NCBI GenBank assembly: GCA_028284155.1
Contig: JANQSF010000080.1
Span: 1 to 64,000 of the forward strand
DNA from: Phycisphaeraceae bacterium
GTDB lineage: Bacteria; Planctomycetota; Phycisphaerae; Phycisphaerales; Phycisphaeraceae
DNA length: 64,000 nt
Direction of reading: 5' to 3'
Positions 1-8,324 of this stretch are shown piece after piece. Position 1 is the stretch's first letter; each line of letters starts with the position of its first letter. The notes below the pieces were generated by a model that did no database searches, had not been told where the DNA came from, and worked only from the letters and a program-made list of their open reading frames with translations. Position numbers and translations under genes: made by a program.

Positions 1-128
1 TTGTGTCTGTTAACCAGCGCATGTCGATCAATCGGCTCGCCGAGATTCCCGGCCAGCTTGTCCGCGCATCCCAAGGCAAAAGACACACAGGCAACAAGCG
101 GCAAGAACAGGAGAATTGTCCGTGTCAT
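1..128 (-). CDS. N-terminus of a secreted lipoprotein (partial, runs off the window)
   Basis: This reading frame is too short for a normal ORF scan. It encodes a charged start (MTRTI), a hydrophobic stretch and a lipobox FALGC, so the protein is probably lipid-anchored outside the inner membrane. The mature part begins ADKLAGN and continues with PIDRHALVNRH. From memory, that short motif resembles the start of the mature region of some PVC and Bacteroidota periplasmic glycoside hydrolases, but too little is visible to name a family. The frame stays open upstream to an ATG near 188, so a longer N-terminus is possible; the inner ATG is preferred because the signal sequence follows it at once. 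It lies downstream of the DapA-family gene on the same strand and may share its transcript. Confidence 0.5.
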   Translation of the reverse strand, partial: MTRTILLFLPLVACVSFALGCADKLAGNLGEPIDRHALVNRH

Positions 129-290
129 GTAATGGCTCACCGAGGCGTTCCAGATCCTCATCGCCGAAGCCGCAAATCGCCGGATCATGGCGTCCTCGGC
201 AACGGCGATCGAAACAGACGGGCTAACCAACATGACGGCGGCGATCCACGGGTTTCAGGAGTACCCGCTCAAAACGCGCCCGGCGCGCGA

Positions 291-1274
291 TCACGTCGCC
301 GCCAACGCCCCGTCCACGATCGGGTAACCAATCGCCTGAAGTTCGCCCTTGATTCGTGCGATCTCTGCCTGACTCAGCGGACGAATCGGTCGGCGAAAGT
401 GCGGGCTGGGGAACTTGCCCATCAGCCAGCGGGCGACCTTCATGCGCTGGTGCGCGTCGCAACCCGGTTCGCCGAAGTTGTAAACGATGCGCGCCAGCGG
501 TGCGACTGTCTCTTGTGCACGCTGAGCACGCGGCAGGTCGCCGTCGAGCGCTGCGTGGACGATCTCGATCATCAGTTCGGGCACAAAGCCCGCGAAGCCA
601 ATCAGCGCGCCGTCGCAGCCGTCCACCAGCGTGGCTAACAGGAACTCGTCGTGGCAGGTCACGATCGTGACATGCGGCGCGGCGGCTTTGAGTTGTTCGT
701 AGTCCCACCGCCAACGCGCCAGGTCTCGAGTGCCCATCTTGATCATGACGACCTGCCGCAGGCGGGCCATCTCGAGCATCTCAACCAACGAGTAGCCGGC
801 CTTGGTCCAGGCGGGGTACTGATGCACGACGATGGGGATGTCCGCGCCCTCGGCGACGTCGGCGAAGAATCCGACGGCCGTGTCGCTCTTGCGTCCGAAG
901 CGCAGCCAATGGTGCGGCGGCATGAGCAGGATCGCGTCGGCCCCCGCTTCTTTCGCCGCGCAGGCGTGGTCGATCGCTTCAAGCGAACCCTCGGCCGACA
1001 CGCCGGTGATGACCTTGACGTTACGGCCGGTTTCGGCGTTGGCCTGGTCCACCGCGGCGCGGACAACCTGCGTCACACGTGCGCGCTCGCTCGGCCGAAG
1101 CGACATGATCTCGCCGGTGTGGCCGTTGCAGGTCACGCCCTTGATCCCCTCGAAGCGGGCTAACTCGCCGATGTAGGCGTGCAGTCCTTCCTCATCGAGC
1201 GACTCGTCCTCGTGAAACGGGCAGAGCGTCGCGGGGAATACGCCGGCCCATTCGTGATCGTGCCAGTGTGGCAT
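291..1274 (-). CDS. dihydrodipicolinate synthase/N-acetylneuraminate lyase family protein
   Basis: A 327-residue class I aldolase of the DapA/NanA superfamily, slightly longer than the usual 290-300. The expected active-site features are present: Tyr153 in HQYPAW and the Schiff-base Lys179 in MIKMGT, with CNGHTGE near residue 50 in the place of the family's GTTGE-type loop. These enzymes condense or cleave pyruvate with aldehydes or sugars. The substrate cannot be read from sequence, and lysine synthesis is unlikely given the sugar-regulator context. The ATG at 1274 is chosen because GAGG lies just upstream of it; the frame extends to a TTG at 1319. It is divergent from a LacI regulator, so regulation by that protein at the shared 140-bp interval is likely (inference). 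Confidence 0.85.
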   Translation of the reverse strand: MPHWHDHEWAGVFPATLCPFHEDESLDEEGLHAYIGELARFEGIKGVTCNGHTGEIMSLRPSERARVTQVVRAAVDQANAETGRNVKVITGVSAEGSLEAIDHACAAKEAGADAILLMPPHHWLRFGRKSDTAVGFFADVAEGADIPIVVHQYPAWTKAGYSLVEMLEMARLRQVVMIKMGTRDLARWRWDYEQLKAAAPHVTIVTCHDEFLLATLVDGCDGALIGFAGFVPELMIEIVHAALDGDLPRAQRAQETVAPLARIVYNFGEPGCDAHQRMKVARWLMGKFPSPHFRRPIRPLSQAEIARIKGELQAIGYPIVDGALAAT

Positions 1275-1336
1275 TGAAAACCTCGGTTTTGCCGCCGTTT
1301 GAGGCGATTCCACTTCCAAGACCGTTCGGTCGCTCA

Positions 1337-1383
1337 GCCAAGTTCAGCTTGGCGCTTGCTATTTCATTGAAATAGGCTAGCAT
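1337..1383. promoter_or_regulatory. Divergent control region with two dyad repeats, probable LacI-family operator
   Basis: The sequence CTATTTCATTGAAATAG (1359-1375) has perfect 8-bp arms around one base. It sits between a possible -35 TTGCTA (1356-1361) and -10 TAGCAT (1378-1383) with 16-bp spacing, reading toward the lacI-type gene. A second dyad, GCCAAG-N5-CTTGGC (1337-1353), lies beside it, toward the DapA-family gene. Dyads of about 16-20 bp are the usual form of LacI-family operators. The assignment to the adjacent regulator is inference. Confidence 0.5.
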
Positions 1384-1415
1384 CCACGGTCGGTTCTTTC
1401 AACCCGGAGCGACCC

Positions 1416-2477
1416 ATGCGGGCAACGGTCAGTGATGTGGCGCGGGCGGCGGAGGTGTCGGTCGGCACGGTCAGCCGCGTGCTCAACGGGGCGAGCAACG
1501 TCTCGCCCGAGGTTGCTGAGCGCGTGCTCGGGGCGGTCGAGCGGGTCAATTACACCCGCTTGCGTCGGCCCAAGTCGGCGCCCGAAGGCCGACCGCTGGC
1601 CCGTAAGAACGTCGCGCAGCTGCTTTTGGGCATGGACCGGTCGCTGGCGTCACTGCCGTCCGTCGCCAGCGGGATTCATGGAACCGAATCGGCGTTGTCC
1701 TCAGCCGGCGCCCGCGTGCTGTTCGCCGACCTGCCCAATGTCGATCGGCTGCCGGAGACATTGTCGCGCCGTCAGGTGCACGGCGTCGTCGCGAAGGGCG
1801 CGCTGCAAGCACAACTGATTCAGCATGCCGACGAAGGATTGATCAAGTGGCTGCGCAACGTGCCGACAGTCTGGTTCCTGGGTCGTCCGCAAGGTGCGGA
1901 CTGGGGCGACGCGGTGGGTTCGGATGACTCAGCGGTCGGGCGATTGGCCGCTGAACACCTGCTCACACATGGGCATCGACACGTCGCCGTCCTCGACCCG
2001 AAGCCGAACCACGTCACGCTCGGGCAGCGCTGCGCGAGTTTCGCCTGGCACGCGACGCAGAGTGGCGCGAAGGTCGAACAGGTGTTAGGCGAAGAGGCCG
2101 ACTGGCAACTGCCGCTGCGCGCGGTGGACGACGTCGAGCGGGTCGATCAACTCGTCGGCCGACTGCTCCGATCCCGCCGCAAGCCGACCGCGGTCTTTGT
2201 GCCAGCCGACTGCATCGCCGCGATGGTCTACCGCGCGTGCGCCAAGCGTGGGCTGCGAGTTGGGCAGGACCTCAGTCTCATCTCATGCAACAACGAGATG
2301 CCGCTGTTGACCGGCCTCTACCCCGAACTCTCGACGATCGATATCTGCGCCGAGCGGATCGGTCGTCAAGCCGTTGAGCAATTAATCTGGCGGCTGGACC
2401 ATCAGGATTCACCGAACGTGACCGTGTCAATCGAGCCGAAGCTGGTCGAGGGCATGTCGATCGCGAACCTCACTTGA
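1416..2477 (+). CDS. LacI-family transcriptional regulator
   Basis: A 353-residue one-component regulator. The N-terminal helix-turn-helix (residues about 4-25) has the family pattern TVSDVARAAEVSVGTVSRVLNG, followed by a VSPEVAERVLGAVERVNY hinge region. The rest is a periplasmic-binding-protein-like effector domain ending in a conserved AVEQLIWRL stretch. Such proteins sense a sugar or sugar derivative and repress adjacent catabolic genes. It is divergent from the DapA-family gene and its stop lies 8 bp before the haem dehydrogenase start, so it heads a lacI-dehydrogenase-symporter operon. A 17-bp dyad in its own promoter suggests autoregulation. The effector is not known. Confidence 0.92.
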   Translation: MRATVSDVARAAEVSVGTVSRVLNGASNVSPEVAERVLGAVERVNYTRLRRPKSAPEGRPLARKNVAQLLLGMDRSLASLPSVASGIHGTESALSSAGARVLFADLPNVDRLPETLSRRQVHGVVAKGALQAQLIQHADEGLIKWLRNVPTVWFLGRPQGADWGDAVGSDDSAVGRLAAEHLLTHGHRHVAVLDPKPNHVTLGQRCASFAWHATQSGAKVEQVLGEEADWQLPLRAVDDVERVDQLVGRLLRSRRKPTAVFVPADCIAAMVYRACAKRGLRVGQDLSLISCNNEMPLLTGLYPELSTIDICAERIGRQAVEQLIWRLDHQDSPNVTVSIEPKLVEGMSIANLT

Positions 2478-2485
2478 GAGACGCC

Positions 2486-5400
2486 ATGCGATGCTTCATT
2501 GCGACACTTCTGGTCGCTTGTCTGTTGAGTCATGTTCACGCGTCGGACTTGCGTCCGCCGATCGTGCCCGAAGGCTTCGTCGTTGACATCGTCGCGCGCG
2601 AGCCGATGGTGAGCAACGCGTGTGTGATGGCGTTCGATCGACGGGGACGGATCTTTGTCGGCCAGGGTCCGCAGTGGCGTGCCCCTCGGCCGGACACGCC
2701 GGGCGACCGCGTCGACATCCTGATCGACGACGACGGCGACGGGATCGCCGACCGGCGCAAGACGTTTGCCGAGGGGTTCAACTGCATCCAGGGGCTTGCG
2801 TGGAAAGGCCGCGATCTGTGGGTCGCCAACGCGCCGGACCTGACGATCGTGCGCGACCTCGACGGCGACGACGAGGCCGATGAATACGTGCGCGTCTACA
2901 CCGGCCTCGGTAACCTCGAACACGCCCTGCACGGCCTGAACTTCGGTCCAGACGGCAAACTCTACATGTCGAAGGGCAACTCGAAGGGCTACAACCGTCT
3001 CGACCAACTCGCGCCAAAAGCGTTCCGTGAACTGTGGGGCTTGCCGTCGCCGACCGGTGCGCCGGATTACACGCCGATCGAAGTCTTTAAGAAGGGCCAG
3101 TACAAACGCAAGTACCACACGCCGCCGGACGACTGGGGACAACAGGGCGGCATCCTGCGTTGCGACCCGGACGGTCGGAACCTGGAGATCGTGTCGCGCG
3201 GTTTCCGCAACCCGTGGGACATCGCGTACGACGACGGTTTCAATTGGCTGGGCACGGACAACGATCAGACGCAGGGCGACAAGATCTTCGCACCGCTTTA
3301 CGGCGCTCACTTCGGCTGGGGTCACGCGTGGAGTTATCACTGGACGGGCGAGGGGCACCTGCCGACTGTGCCTGCCAGCGCGCCGCTGTTCGAAGGATCG
3401 GGCGCGGGTGTGATCTACTACAACGCGACCCAGTTTCCCGCATCACATCGCGACGTGTTCTACGTCAACGACTGGATGCGCCGCGAGGTGTATCTGTTCC
3501 GTCCGAAGATGGACGGCGCACTGATGCGGGCCGAGGGTGGCTTTCCGCCGGTGTTTGCCCACGCGGGCGGCGGTCGGACGTTGCCCGGCAGCGGCGGCCG
3601 CGTGTTTGAGCCGACTGACATCGAGGTCGGGCCGGACGGCGCGCTGTACATCCTCAGTTGGGGTCACGGGTACGGCGGGACGTTGAAGGACGGCAAGCAG
3701 ATTGATGCGGGGCGGGTATACCGCATCAGATACGCCGGTCGGCCACTCACAAAGTGGGAAGTTTCGCATCGATCCAAGCCGCTGGCAGCTTGGTCGTTTG
3801 ATCAGTTGTTTCACGACTTGGCGAGCCCCATCCCCGCTTGGCGGACGGATGCGCAGGACGAGTTGATGCGTCGTGGCAACGGCGCAGCCGCGTATCTGAC
3901 GGCAAAGCTTGACGATGGCAAACTCAATAAGGCGCAAGAGACCTGGACGCTCTGGACGCTGGGGCGAATGACAGCGCGTGATTCGTCATACATGAAGCGA
4001 TTGAGCGCCCTGCCCACGCAATCCGTTGCGTCACACAACGCGCGTGTCCAAGCCATGCGCGTCCTCGCTCACCGTGCTCGCGAATCGGGTGACAGCAACG
4101 CGTTGCCCGTGAGCGTGCGGTCCGTCCTGCGTTCGCCCGACGCCGTATTGCGGCACGAGGCTGTACAGGCCATTTGGCAGGCCCGGAAAACAACGTGGGC
4201 GCGCGACCTGATTGACCTGGCGGCGACTGAACAAGACCGCGTCGTGTTCTATTCGACCTGGAACGCGCTGCGACAGCTCATGCCGCTCGATCAGCGCAAG
4301 GCGCTGTTGATTGACGAACGCCCCGGCGTCCGACTCGCGGCGCTGCTCGGGCTGTTTCAGGACAACGACCTGTCGCTGAGTGAAGTGCTGCGTCTACGGT
4401 CCGACAAGGACGCACGCGTGTCGGCGCTAATCGAACTTTGGCTACAAAAAACGGGCGGCGCGAAGCCGATTGTGCAGATGAACCCGCCGCCGGGTGAGTA
4501 CGCCCAGCCCGTGGCGGTAGCACTCACCACGACACTGCCCGGCGCGCGGCTGACGTACACGCTTGACGGCTCAACACCGGTGAACACGTCGGTTCCCTAT
4601 CGCGGGCCGATTCAGCTCGACCGTAACACAACGCTCCGTGTCGCGGTCTCTAAGCAGCATCAGCAAGCAGGTCGCGTTGTTTCGGGCGAGTACCGCATCC
4701 GCCACGACGAGGCATATCGGCGCCGCGCGTTCATCTCAGGGATCAAGGCCAAGAGTGGGCGCGACTACCGCGTCGATTGGACAGGTCTGGCGGTGGGCAA
4801 GCGTCACTACACGGATCGCGACTACCGCATCCGGCAGATCCCGCCGTCGCTCATTGGTCTGCCGTTCATGCGGACAGCCAACAATGACGACCGGCTTTTA
4901 GGCGGCCGTCTGCTTGAGTTCACGTCCGACCAGCAGGTGACCGTTCTCGTCGGTGTGGACACGCGCGTCAATGCGCCGTTGAAGTGGATGGAGATTGGCC
5001 AACCGGGAGGTTTCGTCGCGACGGGTGAGAAACTCGTCACTGACGACCCGACGTTCGACCTGTATGAAAAGACGCTTCCCGCGGGGCGCGTCGTTCTGGG
5101 CGCGAATCTTAACGCGGCCAGCGACTCCCGCCGCGGGCACTACATCGTCATCTTCAAGCGGCAACTGCTCGCCCCCAAGCCCGCCGCCGAAAGCGCGACC
5201 GTCGCGCAGGTGCTCAAGGCTATGAAGACGGCCGACCCGGCGCGCGGCCGCGAGTTATACCTGCACCCGCAAGGCGCGGGCTGTTTCCGCTGTCACCGCA
5301 TGGAAGGGCTGGGCAACGTGTTCGCGCCGGACCTGTCCGACCTCGGCTCGCGCGGCACGGTCGAGGCGATCGTGCGGTCGATCCTTCATCCCAGCGACGT

Positions 5401-6571
5401 CATCACCGAGGGGTTCAGCCAACAGGTGATCGAGAACGAGGACGGCGACCGTTTCATGGGCATCGTGCTGCGTGAGTCGGCGCTCGAAATCCAACTGGCG
5501 CAGGCTGACGGCCGCGTCGTGCGCATTCCGCGCAAGTCGATCGCTGAACGTAAAGCGACCACCCTATCGGCCATGCCCGACGGCTTCGGTAAGACGATGT
5601 CCGCTCAGCAGGTGGCCGACATTGTCGCATGGTTGCGCGCGCACAAGTCCATGGGCGACCGCAATGGCTTTTCATTCCGTGACAAGACCGACCGCATCGA
5701 CATCCACCTCGGCGAGCAGCGCGTCGCGACGTTTCTGAAACGACACCCGCAACTGACGCGCCGTGCCCTGGTCAACGTCACGACGCCCGGCGGCATCCAG
5801 GTGACGCGCAAATTCCCACCGCGCAAACCCGACGACATCGACCCCGGCTACACCGCCGAACGGGGCATCATCCACCCGGTCATGCACCCGGGTATCTGGC
5901 TCGGCTTCGGCGACATCCACGGCAACGACTATTGGCGGCTGCGCGCGAAGGTCGCGTTCGACGGGTTTGTTGAAAACCCTAAGGGTGATCGCAATACCGG
6001 CTCATTCGCCGTGCGCAACCGTTACTTGAGCACGGACGGCACGCGGGCCATCTGCACGGAAGTGACGCGCTACCGCTTTGAGCGTGTGGCCGACGGTTGG
6101 CTGATGCGCATCGACGCGAGTTACCACTCCGACGACGACGACTTCTACTTCGGCGACCAGGAAGAGTCCGGCCTGGCGGTGCGCGTCGCCTCGCCCATCC
6201 GCGTAAAGGGCGGCAATGGCACAATCCTCAACGACCGCGGCGAACGCAACGGCGCGCAGGTCTGGGGCAAGCCCGCCAAGTGGTTCGACTACTTCAGCAC
6301 GATTGACGGCCGACAAGTCGGTGTCATGGTCGTGCCCGACCCGAAGAACACCAGGCCGTCCTGGTTGCACGCGCGCGACTACGGCGTCGTCGTGACCAAC
6401 CCGTTCCCGAAACAGCCGCGCGAACGACGCGAGCCTTACGTCAAGACGTGGGTCAAGAAAGGCGAGCGTTTCAGCCTGCGATACGTCGTGTTGATTCACG
6501 ACCACGCGATCGGCCAAGCGTTCGACCGTCCCACCGCGTACCGTCGCGCATTGGAGGCGTTTGGCCGATGA
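2486..6571 (+). CDS. PVC-type membrane-bound dehydrogenase with HEAT, haem c and DUF6807 (PmoA) domains
   Basis: A 1361-residue secreted multidomain protein. A signal peptide covers residues 1-20. Next is a sugar-dehydrogenase-like beta-propeller (about 25-440, with repeated PDG/DG strands such as GPDGKLYMSKGN and GPDGALYILSWG). HEAT-like helices (about 440-660) and a chitobiase C-terminal-like domain (LTYTLDGSTP, about 660-735) follow. Then come a haem c domain with CFRCH near residue 931 and a PVC-type SILHPSD region, and finally a DUF6807 (PmoA-family) domain (about 1060-1361, HPVMHPGIWLGFGD). It probably oxidises a carbohydrate outside the cytoplasm and passes electrons to the attached haem. 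The frame is open from a TTG at 2474, but the ATG at 2486 is preferred because the signal peptide starts there and GAGAG precedes it. Its stop overlaps the symporter start. Confidence 0.85.
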   Translation: MRCFIATLLVACLLSHVHASDLRPPIVPEGFVVDIVAREPMVSNACVMAFDRRGRIFVGQGPQWRAPRPDTPGDRVDILIDDDGDGIADRRKTFAEGFNCIQGLAWKGRDLWVANAPDLTIVRDLDGDDEADEYVRVYTGLGNLEHALHGLNFGPDGKLYMSKGNSKGYNRLDQLAPKAFRELWGLPSPTGAPDYTPIEVFKKGQYKRKYHTPPDDWGQQGGILRCDPDGRNLEIVSRGFRNPWDIAYDDGFNWLGTDNDQTQGDKIFAPLYGAHFGWGHAWSYHWTGEGHLPTVPASAPLFEGSGAGVIYYNATQFPASHRDVFYVNDWMRREVYLFRPKMDGALMRAEGGFPPVFAHAGGGRTLPGSGGRVFEPTDIEVGPDGALYILSWGHGYGGTLKDGKQIDAGRVYRIRYAGRPLTKWEVSHRSKPLAAWSFDQLFHDLASPIPAWRTDAQDELMRRGNGAAAYLTAKLDDGKLNKAQETWTLWTLGRMTARDSSYMKRLSALPTQSVASHNARVQAMRVLAHRARESGDSNALPVSVRSVLRSPDAVLRHEAVQAIWQARKTTWARDLIDLAATEQDRVVFYSTWNALRQLMPLDQRKALLIDERPGVRLAALLGLFQDNDLSLSEVLRLRSDKDARVSALIELWLQKTGGAKPIVQMNPPPGEYAQPVAVALTTTLPGARLTYTLDGSTPVNTSVPYRGPIQLDRNTTLRVAVSKQHQQAGRVVSGEYRIRHDEAYRRRAFISGIKAKSGRDYRVDWTGLAVGKRHYTDRDYRIRQIPPSLIGLPFMRTANNDDRLLGGRLLEFTSDQQVTVLVGVDTRVNAPLKWMEIGQPGGFVATGEKLVTDDPTFDLYEKTLPAGRVVLGANLNAASDSRRGHYIVIFKRQLLAPKPAAESATVAQVLKAMKTADPARGRELYLHPQGAGCFRCHRMEGLGNVFAPDLSDLGSRGTVEAIVRSILHPSDVITEGFSQQVIENEDGDRFMGIVLRESALEIQLAQADGRVVRIPRKSIAERKATTLSAMPDGFGKTMSAQQVADIVAWLRAHKSMGDRNGFSFRDKTDRIDIHLGEQRVATFLKRHPQLTRRALVNVTTPGGIQVTRKFPPRKPDDIDPGYTAERGIIHPVMHPGIWLGFGDIHGNDYWRLRAKVAFDGFVENPKGDRNTGSFAVRNRYLSTDGTRAICTEVTRYRFERVADGWLMRIDASYHSDDDDFYFGDQEESGLAVRVASPIRVKGGNGTILNDRGERNGAQVWGKPAKWFDYFSTIDGRQVGVMVVPDPKNTRPSWLHARDYGVVVTNPFPKQPRERREPYVKTWVKKGERFSLRYVVLIHDHAIGQAFDRPTAYRRALEAFGR

Positions 6572-8298
6572 GCGAGTTGCATCCGGTTGACGTGGTCGTG
6601 CTCGTGGTTTACCTGCTCGGCATCACCGGCATGGGCATGTGGGCCAGTCGCCGTGTGCGCAACACGGGCGACTTCTTCATGCCCCGCCGGTTCGGCAAGT
6701 GGACGCTGCTCATGCACGCGTTCGGTACGGGCACGGCGTCGGACCAGGCAGTGACGGTCGCCTCCGCCACAGCCAAGAACGGGCTGTCGGGCATCTGGTA
6801 TCAGTGGATGTGGCTGTTCTCGACGCCGTTCTATTGGCTCATCGCGCCGATCATGCGCCGCTTCCGCGCGGTGACGACAGCCGACGTGTATGAACTTCGG
6901 TACGACAAGAGCGTCGCGATGCTGTTCGCGCTGGTGGGCATCGCAGGCATGGCCGTAAAGATCGGCGTCATGCTCAAGGGCGCGGGCGCGCTGATCGACG
7001 CCGGTACCGGAGGCATGATTCAGGCTGATATCGCCATCCCAATCATCACCGTCCTGTTCGTTGCCTACGGGATGGCCGGCGGACTCGGCGGCGCGATCAT
7101 GACCGACTTCGTCCAGGGACTGATGACGATCGTCTTCTCGATCATGCTGCTGCCGGTCGTGTTGCACGAGATCGGCGGGCTGAGCGGGATGCGCGAGACG
7201 ATCGCCGGGGCGAATCTCGACAAGGACATGCTCAGCCTGGTCGCGCCGGGCAACATCGGCACTTTCTTCATCGCGATGCTCTCGGTCAATACGCTGTTCC
7301 TGATCGTCGCGATGCCCAGCGTCATGGGCAACTGCGCCGCCGGCCGATCTGAGATGGACGGCCGAATCGGTTTCATGTTCGGCACGTTCATCAAGCGCGT
7401 CTGCACGATCGCCTGGTGCCTGACCGCCATCGCGGCCGTCGCGTGGTACCTGCAAAACGGCATCAAATTGTCTGACGTCGACCCCGACAAGGTCTACGGC
7501 GACGTCGCGCACCGGTTCCTGCCGGCTTTGCTGCCTGGCATGCTGGGCATCTTCATCGCCTCGCTGCTCGCGGCGGTCATGAGCAGTTGCGACTCGTTCA
7601 TGATCGCGTCGTCGGGCTTGTTCACCAACAACATCTACAAACAACTGCGACCTGGGCAGTCGGATCGGCACTACGTATGGGTCGGCCGCATCACGTCGTT
7701 GATCGTCGTGATTGCCGGCATCGGGTTCGCGTGGTCGTTCGAGGGCGTCATCGCCGGCCTGAAAGTCTGGTACAAGGTCGTGCCCATGATGGGCATCGCA
7801 TTCTGGATGGGCCTGCTCTGGCGGCGCGCGACCGTGGCGGGCGCATGGGCTAGCGCGATCGTCGGCTTTGGTGCGTGGTGGCTGGTGAGTCAGCCGTTCT
7901 TCGTGCAGTGGGTCAGCACGCTGCCTTTCGCCGACGCCTGGCGATTGATCGATGACAGCAAAGGCAAGAACGTGATCTACGAGCCGTGGCAGATCACTTC
8001 GTACTTAGGGAGTGGCTTGATTGCGGGTGTCATCGTGAGCTTGCTGACACCGCGTTGTGATGAGCGGCAATTGAACCGCTACTACGGCCTGATCCACACG
8101 CCGGTGCAGCCCAACGAACAGATCGACGAGCCGTGTACCTTGCCCGCCGGCGTGACGCCGTCACCGAGGCCGATGCTGTTCACAGCCGCCGGCCTGACCA
8201 TCCCGCGGCCGTCAAAGACATCGCTCATTGGATTCCTTGCGGGGTGGGTTTGTGTCGGGTTGTTGATCGGCGGTTTCGTGCTGCTTGTAGGGGCATAG
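6568..8298 (+). CDS. sodium:solute symporter family transporter
   Basis: A 576-residue integral membrane protein of the SSS family, close to the usual 13-TM size. It starts MSELHPVDVVVLVVYLLG and keeps the typical N-terminal pattern of a first helix, then NTGDFFMPRR and the FGTGTASDQ region. It carries out sodium-coupled uptake of a small organic solute, often a sugar, sugar acid or amino acid; the substrate cannot be told from sequence. The ATG at 6568 overlaps the upstream stop (ATGA), which implies translational coupling, so the longer open frame from 6448 is not used. It probably imports the ligand of the LacI regulator or the substrate of the DapA-family enzyme (inference). It converges on the next gene with a 26-bp gap in which no clear terminator is visible. 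Confidence 0.92.
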   Translation: MSELHPVDVVVLVVYLLGITGMGMWASRRVRNTGDFFMPRRFGKWTLLMHAFGTGTASDQAVTVASATAKNGLSGIWYQWMWLFSTPFYWLIAPIMRRFRAVTTADVYELRYDKSVAMLFALVGIAGMAVKIGVMLKGAGALIDAGTGGMIQADIAIPIITVLFVAYGMAGGLGGAIMTDFVQGLMTIVFSIMLLPVVLHEIGGLSGMRETIAGANLDKDMLSLVAPGNIGTFFIAMLSVNTLFLIVAMPSVMGNCAAGRSEMDGRIGFMFGTFIKRVCTIAWCLTAIAAVAWYLQNGIKLSDVDPDKVYGDVAHRFLPALLPGMLGIFIASLLAAVMSSCDSFMIASSGLFTNNIYKQLRPGQSDRHYVWVGRITSLIVVIAGIGFAWSFEGVIAGLKVWYKVVPMMGIAFWMGLLWRRATVAGAWASAIVGFGAWWLVSQPFFVQWVSTLPFADAWRLIDDSKGKNVIYEPWQITSYLGSGLIAGVIVSLLTPRCDERQLNRYYGLIHTPVQPNEQIDEPCTLPAGVTPSPRPMLFTAAGLTIPRPSKTSLIGFLAGWVCVGLLIGGFVLLVGA

Positions 8299-8324
8299 CC
8301 GCGCAGGTTTCAGTCGCAGGACGG

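Noticed and set aside
6496..7671. A 391-codon minus-strand frame opposite the symporter
   Set aside because: The product is highly charged and low in hydrophobic residues, as expected from the antisense of a membrane protein; no family is recognised.
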